From contig CP012809.1 of assembly GCA_001936135.1 (NCBI GenBank), positions 4,637,501 to 4,701,500 on the forward strand: DNA of 64,000 bases. The letters run 5' to 3'. Within the stretch, counting starts at the first letter, position 1, and each line of letters begins with the position of its first letter. The position numbers and the translations under genes are program-made. This DNA is from Saccharomycopsis fibuligera x Saccharomycopsis cf. fibuligera. Lineage: Eukaryota > Ascomycota > Saccharomycetes > Ascoideales > Saccharomycopsidaceae. Positions 58,543 through 64,000 of this stretch are shown here, piece by piece. Under the pieces are notes generated by a model that saw nothing but the letters and a program-made list of their open reading frames with translations, made no database searches and was not told the DNA's origin.

Positions 58543-60330
58543 CTACTGATCAGACGGCTGATTATCATCAACTGTTTCATCACTCTTGGGATCTTCAAAC
58601 ACCAAGATTTTTTTACTTTTTCTCAACTTGGATAATTCACCCAAAGTGAATCCAAAATTCAAATAGTTATCATTTTTATCTTCTTCAACTTGCATCACTT
58701 TTTTCCTTTGCATTCTGAGGCCCTTGCTGGATTTAATTGGGGTGACGGGTTCCGCACTAGGAATTTTTTGTTTGCTATCGATAGTTGGAGGGGTTGGAGT
58801 TGTACTTTTGTTAGCGGCCGCTAGTGAAGTGCTGCCAATAGTAGTAGGATCAGGCTGAATATCCTTATGCTTACTTAACAATCTTTGCAAGTATGCCTCT
58901 TCTTCCTCAGAAGAATTATAATTTGACTCAGGCTCTGTCGGCGATGCAGGAATATCAGAATAACTAAATGGCGCACTATTTTTGCTGTCGATATTTGATT
59001 TGGCACGGAATGCACTAGCTAATCTTCTTTTGTCTCTCATTCTTTTAAAATAATTTCCCATGAACTGATTAACTTGCTCGCTTTCTTCGACATTGTTTCC
59101 ACCGCCGAGAACAAATTCTTCTGCTTCACTGTAACCTTCATCATCGGAATAATTTCCGTGAAGACCATCTTTATAAAAGCTTTTGTCATCACTTTTTAAA
59201 GCTTCTTGAATAAGCCGCTGCTCTAATACATCCTCCTCGTTTTCTTCATCATGTTTCCCGCTCCCGCCACCTTCACTAGCTATTTGTTTGGTCAACCTTT
59301 CAAGTAAATTACCATTACGCCTGTACGGTTCTTGTAATCGACTTACTTTCTTCACTTGACGGTCACCATGACTATTGATCAACAAAAGCTCTTCATTGGG
59401 ATTGAAATTTTCGAGTGGTTGCTGATAATAATTACGATAATTCTGTTGATGTTGGGAAGCATAATCGTCAAACGAATCTTTTCTGTACCTTCTTACTTGC
59501 GGTGCACTTTCTATGATTTTGGATTCTGGAGTAGTGAATGGATTTTGCTGTGGTTGTTCTAACTGGGGATGCGGCTGTGTTGGAACTACTTTAGTAAGCA
59601 GCTGCCTAAAAGACATGGGTTTTTTCTCTTTGGGGGTAAAGATGCTCCTTATTTCGGCATCGAGCATTTCTTGATCATCATCGGAATCGGTATCATCCAA
59701 AATAAGCTCATGTTTCGACTTTGTACGCTCCGGTGTCATACAGCCATCCATTACTTGTTTGAATGAAGTTTGCTTGTGTTCGACTTCACTTCTGGTACTG
59801 GTTTTATAGAATTCACCATCTATTTGACTAGCCACTTCTGTACTAGCTTCACTATCATTATCATTATAATCATGGTTATCAACAAAAGTTCTCTCGATAT
59901 TATCACATTCTTTTTGTTCTTGTTCTTGTTTTTGATCATTTTGTTCCCCTTCATCATCGCTATCAATCATTGTTAACTTTAGTCTCTTTGGTCTGATGAA
60001 AATTTCATTATCTTTGTCACTGTCAGTAGCACTTTCTCGCACCACATCTTCAGATAATATATCAAAGGATCTTTTAGCGACAAAATTCGGCGTAACTAGT
60101 TGGTTCTCTGGTCGATGCTGGTGCTGCCGCTGTCCTTCTATGGTTGTATTCTTTGCATTTTGAATTGAACTTTTTAATAGTCTCTTATTAGCGTCTGGAG
60201 TGTATTCAGGAGTAGGAAAAACCAACCTGCTATTTTTGCTCTTTGTAAGTCTGGGCGTGGGTATCTTAATTGATTTTCTTTCTGGAGTTGAAGGCAGCTG
60301 CTGCCGTTGGTAGTGATAACGATCACTCAT
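58543..60330 (-). CDS. Unrecognised disordered protein rich in Cdk-type (S/T-P) sites
   Basis: A 595-aa polar protein without signal peptide or transmembrane helix. The N-terminus has dense S/T-P sites: STPERKS, IPTPRLTKSK, FPTPEYTPD, VTPNF, then MTPERTKSK, FTPKEKK, FTTPESK, PASPTEP and VTPIKSSK later. Several match the full Cdk consensus (S/T-P-x-K/R). Basic KRPKRLKL-like and MQRKKVMQ stretches may act as nuclear signals. Acidic DSDDD runs are frequent. The segment NPFTTPESK followed by NPNEELLLINSHGDRQ faintly recalls the inhibitory region of Sic1-type Cdk inhibitors (NPF..., then NP.. ending in NKKG). I cannot confirm this. It is either a rapidly evolving Cdk substrate or a Sic1/Sol1-like inhibitor. 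Confidence 0.65.
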   Translation of the reverse strand: MSDRYHYQRQQLPSTPERKSIKIPTPRLTKSKNSRLVFPTPEYTPDANKRLLKSSIQNAKNTTIEGQRQHQHRPENQLVTPNFVAKRSFDILSEDVVRESATDSDKDNEIFIRPKRLKLTMIDSDDEGEQNDQKQEQEQKECDNIERTFVDNHDYNDNDSEASTEVASQIDGEFYKTSTRSEVEHKQTSFKQVMDGCMTPERTKSKHELILDDTDSDDDQEMLDAEIRSIFTPKEKKPMSFRQLLTKVVPTQPHPQLEQPQQNPFTTPESKIIESAPQVRRYRKDSFDDYASQHQQNYRNYYQQPLENFNPNEELLLINSHGDRQVKKVSRLQEPYRRNGNLLERLTKQIASEGGGSGKHDEENEEDVLEQRLIQEALKSDDKSFYKDGLHGNYSDDEGYSEAEEFVLGGGNNVEESEQVNQFMGNYFKRMRDKRRLASAFRAKSNIDSKNSAPFSYSDIPASPTEPESNYNSSEEEEAYLQRLLSKHKDIQPDPTTIGSTSLAAANKSTTPTPPTIDSKQKIPSAEPVTPIKSSKGLRMQRKKVMQVEEDKNDNYLNFGFTLGELSKLRKSKKILVFEDPKSDETVDDNQPSDQ

Positions 60331-61965
60331 TTTTGACTATTGCTGTGTGATGTAAATCGATTATGGCCCTTATTATACTTCTTGATCTTGCAAGTAGTGG
60401 GTTTAGTTTCTGTTGGTATATGCTTGGCAGTGGTCCTTAGAATAGATAAGATGAGATCAGATAAGCTAATATTGTAAATAGCGTTGAAAACAAACAAAAA
60501 TATTATTACTCTCTGTTTCTGTTTGTTTTTTATGTATAGGTATTGTCCTGTTGCTTAGGGCAACTTGTGCTGTTGTATATTTTAGTTATTTGTGTTGCTG
60601 GGTGACCGACAGTTGAGCCGAAAAGGGCAAAGCAATAACTCAGAAAGAAAAAAATAAAAAAAATAAAAAAATAAAAAATAAAAAATAAAAAAGCCAGCAA
60701 AACGAACGTTCACGAAAAAGTAGGAAATGGAATGGAATGTAATGTAATGTAATGGGTAACGAAATTAAAAACGAAAGCACGGTTGTGTCTAAAGCACCAC
60801 AGTAACAGTGTTTACCATTTTCTAGACGAACATTAGAATCAAGAATCTTAAAAAAAAATTAATAAAAAAATCGGATGGCTGGCTTCAATGCATGAATTTG
60901 GCTAATTAATTTTCCCGATTGGGATCCTCGAGGAAATGGTTGAGAGCGTGTGGACGGGGGACATTTCTATGGATGCATGCATGCATTTTCTCAACATCAG
61001 CACTATTTAACTAAAGTTTACTATAGCTGCTCAGTAGTTACTCTGGAGGCAGAAAGACAGAAGCGGTTGTGCTTGTCTCCGCTACCGCGCTTAGACCAGC
61101 ATAATTTCTGATGGTATTCCAAAGCTTCAAAGAGATTTGTAGGTCAGTTCTATCAGCCCCATCCGATCTTACGCAAGAGAGTATTCCATATTGCGGACCA
61201 TGTCTTTACTTTAGGAAAAGCGCTAAAGCAAATATACTGAAAAAACGAGACCATATACACATGTTCTTAAAACATTCTAATACTGGGTGTAGTGAAACTT
61301 TTAGCGGCGTAACGTTAGTCCGTACGTATACTACTAGCTTTGACTGTATTTTCGATAGTTAAAAATATCTGTTGCGTTAACGTCAGCCAGATCAATGGAA
61401 AAGAAAAAGGCGAAGAGTGAATGCGAATGAATTGCTCAAAATTTTAATTGTTTTCTATTGTTGATCCAGTAACCCACTGTTCGTAAGTCCTAGCAAAATT
61501 TATCTCACACCCTTACACCATATGCAAAAGCATATATAAGGTACGGCGGGATAAGACATTTTGCATTGCAACTGTTTTTTTGACGCAAAATAGTGCACTA
61601 GAAAAGTCAAATATAGCCTCTTGAAAATCAAATTTATTGACTTTTGAGTTCCAGGTTGTTTGTAATTTTTGCGTATATTGATAAGAAATTACTGAAATAG
61701 GCAATTTGTCAATCTAAAAAAAGTAGCCCCTAATGAATAGCTATTTTTTCATTTTTTGCAGAAAATGACAATTTTTACTGTCTTATAAGAATACTAGAGA
61801 GAGAATGTAACAGTCCACTCTGACATTCTAACAGCTTACAGTTACAAAATTTAGAAGTGCATGCTTGTGTATTATTAACTAAAAATTTAACGTTGCATCA
61901 ATAACCACCATATCATATTAGCATAAATCCCAAAAACCAATTATCAACTAGTGAAGGAGCTAAAT
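60331..61965. other. Intergenic upstream of the Cdk-site-rich gene and downstream of RPL4
   Basis: 1.6 kb with A/T pentamers (AAAAAT units at 60649-60690), TGTAA repeats at 60733-60752, and ATGCATGCATGCAT at 60973-60986. The ATG-started frame at 61111-61362 encodes 83 residues with no recognisable motif, and I leave it uncalled. Confidence 0.45.
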
Positions 61966-62970
61966 TTAGTTCTTCTTAGCGACAACCTTGGCGTAAGGGT
62001 TCAATCTCAACAAGACTTGCTTGTTCTTCAATGGGTTCTTCTTTTGAACGTGAGTTCTCTTTTGGGTTGGTTGACCAGCTGGTCTGACAACAGATTGGAT
62101 TTCAGTAGAGTTGATCAATCTGGTAACATCGGCGTTAGAGATGATGTTGGCTGGCAATTCGAAACCAGATTTGGTTTCGTAAACCTTGTCCAATTTGCTG
62201 AAAGCAGATTCAGTCCAGATGATGAATCTACCCAAGTGAGCACCTGGGGCCAATTGCAACAAACCGAGAGAAGAAACGGAAGCAGTTTCAACACCTGGGA
62301 TGTTTCTGAAGGCTTTAACCAAACCATTGTCTTCACCGTAGACAACCAATGGACCTCTTCTTTGAGTAAATCTTCTACCTCTCAATTTACCTTTACCAGC
62401 TCTGGATTTCTTGGATTTGATGACCTTAACAACATCTCTGTGAGCGTTAAGAGCCTTCAAGACAGCAACAGCTTCTTTGGTCTTGGTGATAGATTCAACT
62501 TCGTTGGAGACAACCAATGGAACTTCAGCAACAGTTTCAATTCTGTGACCTCTGGCCAAAACCAAAGATGGGACAGCAGAAGCAGCAATAGCGGAAGCAG
62601 TGGCGTATCTTTTTTCACCGTGGTTGACCTTGACGTTCCATCTTCTCCAGGTCTTGGTTGGGGCAAACATTCTACCGCCTCTGCACATGTTACCAAAGGC
62701 ACCTTGACCGGATCTGTGAGTACCAGAACCACCAACTCTTGGAATTCTGGCAACAGCTCTACCGGTACCCCATGATTCAGCGGAGGTTTGGTGACCAGCG
62801 TTTTCAGCGACAGCGTAAGCTTGTCTCTTGTTCTTGTTAACTCTGGTGAAAACAGAGTGGACAATGTCTGGTCTGATTGGAGCCTTGAAGACGGCTGGCA
62901 ATGGGACAGAAGCAGAGGTAGCTTTACCTTCAGCAGAGAAGACGGTGACTTGTGGACGAGCAATAGACAT
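61966..62970 (-). CDS. RPL4: 60S ribosomal protein L4 (uL4)
   Basis: A 334-aa cytosolic ribosomal protein; [12 protein letters not shown] is the canonical start. The uL4 signature [25 protein letters not shown] is the loop that lines the peptide exit tunnel. The C-terminal extension includes [16 protein letters not shown] and [19 protein letters not shown]. It ends shortly after (VVAKKN), about 28 residues earlier than S. cerevisiae Rpl4 (362 aa). The stop is clean and the preceding residues are conserved, so this is more likely a naturally short tail than a frameshift. The codons are those of a highly expressed gene. No intron is seen. Confidence 0.96.
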   Translation of the reverse strand: MSIARPQVTVFSAEGKATSASVPLPAVFKAPIRPDIVHSVFTRVNKNKRQAYAVAENAGHQTSAESWGTGRAVARIPRVGGSGTHRSGQGAFGNMCRGGRMFAPTKTWRRWNVKVNHGEKRYATASAIAASAVPSLVLARGHRIETVAEVPLVVSNEVESITKTKEAVAVLKALNAHRDVVKVIKSKKSRAGKGKLRGRRFTQRRGPLVVYGEDNGLVKAFRNIPGVETASVSSLGLLQLAPGAHLGRFIIWTESAFSKLDKVYETKSGFELPANIISNADVTRLINSTEIQSVVRPAGQPTQKRTHVQKKNPLKNKQVLLRLNPYAKVVAKKN

Positions 62971-63657
62971 TGTTAATAATGTGGATTGGGTTTGGTTATA
63001 GTATATAGATTTAAATCAAAAAAGGGTATTTTCGTAGAAAAGTAGGAACAAGTTTTATAAAATATTAAGAAAACTTTTTTTTTTCACCACCACTGTCTTA
63101 CCTGAACGGCGAAGCAAAAATTTTCTGGTGCTGTGTCCGCTGTAACGTGGTGGGGTAACCGCCGTAAACCCAAACACCGCAGAGTTTCAAGGTACCGTAT
63201 GGGCGGGTAGTTATATTGCATGGATGCGCATATACACTATATATTACTAGAGAAAACAAGGTCGAAAAGCACCTCTGTCAACATGAATTGTAACGGACTG
63301 CTATATATAGAAAAGTAGACGTGTTTGGCAGGTAATGGGTAGGAGTTTGGTGAACACAACTGAAAGATAGGTTGCACAAAGCAACGTTGGTAATGAATGT
63401 GGCTACTATTTTTCAGCTGGCTGTAGACCTTAATTTACATATTAGTATATATTATCATCAGCCGCGGGACCTCTTGGACCCCTTTCGAAATGCTGTTCAG
63501 ACAAGGGGCGGCGGAAGATTAAGCGCTGGCATGCGCATTGGGTCAAATCGTTAAGAGGGTTGGTAACAGAAATCCATTATTTATCTTCTTTATATATATA
63601 TATATATATATATTTACAATCGCTGTAACCAAGAACGTTATCCCAATTTGCTCAAAG
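62971..63657. other. Divergent promoter region RPL4 / HOP2
   Basis: 690 bp between the two divergent starts. A TA dinucleotide run (63592-63613) lies 45 bp upstream of HOP2. I saw no clear ribosomal-protein promoter motif near RPL4 by eye. Confidence 0.45.
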
Positions 63658-64000
63658 ATGCCACCAAAGAAGAAAGCCAAAAAGGATGACCAGATCAAAG
63701 ACCAGAGCGCTGCTCAGCAAGTGATTTTGGACTACCTCAAGCAGCAGTTTCGGCCATATGCTACTAATGACATTCTTTTAAATCTCCACAACAAGATCCC
63801 AAAAGCTGTTCTCCTCAAAGCTTTGGCCGCATTAGTAGACGAAGACAAGTTGCTAATGAAAGCTTACGGCAAGCTCAACTTCTACGTCTTCAAATATAGC
63901 GATGATGAGAAGCAAGAGGCAAAGACTGACGATGGCAAGGACATTACATTGGACTTGATCAACGGATTGAAAGAAACCTACGCAGAAATGAACAATGAGG
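63658..64000 (+). CDS. HOP2: Meiotic recombination protein Hop2, N-terminal part (3' end outside window)
   Basis: An open frame of 114 codons from ATG at 63658 to the window end. The N-terminus MPPKKKAKK is followed by a winged-helix DNA-binding domain: QVILDYLKQQFRPYATNDIL, LHNKIPKAVLLKALAALVDEDKLLMKAYGKLNFYVF. This matches the Hop2 (TBPIP) N-terminus, including the LHNK and LV.E/D.. blocks of S. cerevisiae Hop2. Hop2 with Mnd1 stimulates Dmc1/Rad51 strand invasion in meiosis. The coiled coil that follows starts near the edge (LKETYAEMNNE). No intron is needed in this part, whereas S. cerevisiae HOP2 has one near its 5' end. Confidence 0.88.
   Translation, partial: MPPKKKAKKDDQIKDQSAAQQVILDYLKQQFRPYATNDILLNLHNKIPKAVLLKALAALVDEDKLLMKAYGKLNFYVFKYSDDEKQEAKTDDGKDITLDLINGLKETYAEMNNE

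Noticed and set aside
61111-61362. 83-codon ORF with ATG upstream of RPL4's 3' flank
   Set aside because: Length and composition are within chance expectation and no motif or homologue is apparent.
1-64000. Transposons, LTRs, viral remnants, CRISPR arrays
   Set aside because: No reverse transcriptase, integrase, transposase or long terminal repeats were seen; repeats present are simple sequence tracts only.

Overview
The window looks like a gene-dense nuclear chromosome segment of a budding yeast, most likely a CTG-clade species near Lodderomyces elongisporus or the Candida parapsilosis complex. The reasons are an AT-rich base composition, mostly intron-poor genes, yeast splice signals (GTATGT and TACTAAC), very little CTG in the large ORFs, many simple-sequence tracts, and gene content. 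The content includes a group III HAMP-repeat hybrid histidine kinase of the Nik1 type, which S. cerevisiae lacks, a secreted aspartyl protease and an SPX-RING protein. The species call is an inference from memory of gene families; no alignment was run.

Layout, left to right: the 3' end of RKR1/LTN1 (+); a putative secreted protein with conflicting reading frames (-); ESF1 (-); RAX2 (-); a 3.4 kb gene-poor gap; POL3 (+); NUR1 (+); YRA1 (+, four exons); SEC26 (+); a 2.6 kb convergent gap with an intron-containing tRNA-Pro(UGG) (-) and strong hairpins; SEC2 (-) divergent from YJU2 (+); a NIK1-type hybrid kinase (-); a 2.3 kb promoter region; a secreted aspartyl protease (-); a CRG1/TMT1-like methyltransferase (-); an unrecognised 436-aa protein (-); a copper-fist HAA1/CUP2-type factor with a 5' intron (-); an AVT1-like vacuolar transporter (-); an SPX-RING E3 ligase (-); an eisosome protein LSP1/PIL1 (-); an unrecognised protein rich in Cdk-type sites (-); RPL4 (-); and the 5' part of HOP2 (+), cut by the window end.

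The genes are mostly housekeeping and do not form one system. Themes are ribosome and RNA biology (RKR1, ESF1, YRA1, YJU2, RPL4), secretion and polarity (SEC26, SEC2, RAX2, LSP1), replication and recombination (POL3, HOP2), and stress or nutrient sensing (NIK1, HAA1, SPX-RING, AVT1). I saw no transposon, virus-like sequence or CRISPR array.

The most notable structure is YRA1. A conserved 10-codon stretch of its RRM is carried by a 30-nt microexon between two introns of about 690 nt, followed by a short third intron. HAA1 likewise has an intron between the first two zinc-binding cysteines. Other points for a second look are a G29 tract in the NIK1 leader, nested hairpins in the SEC26-SEC2 gap, and a composite promoter upstream of HAA1.
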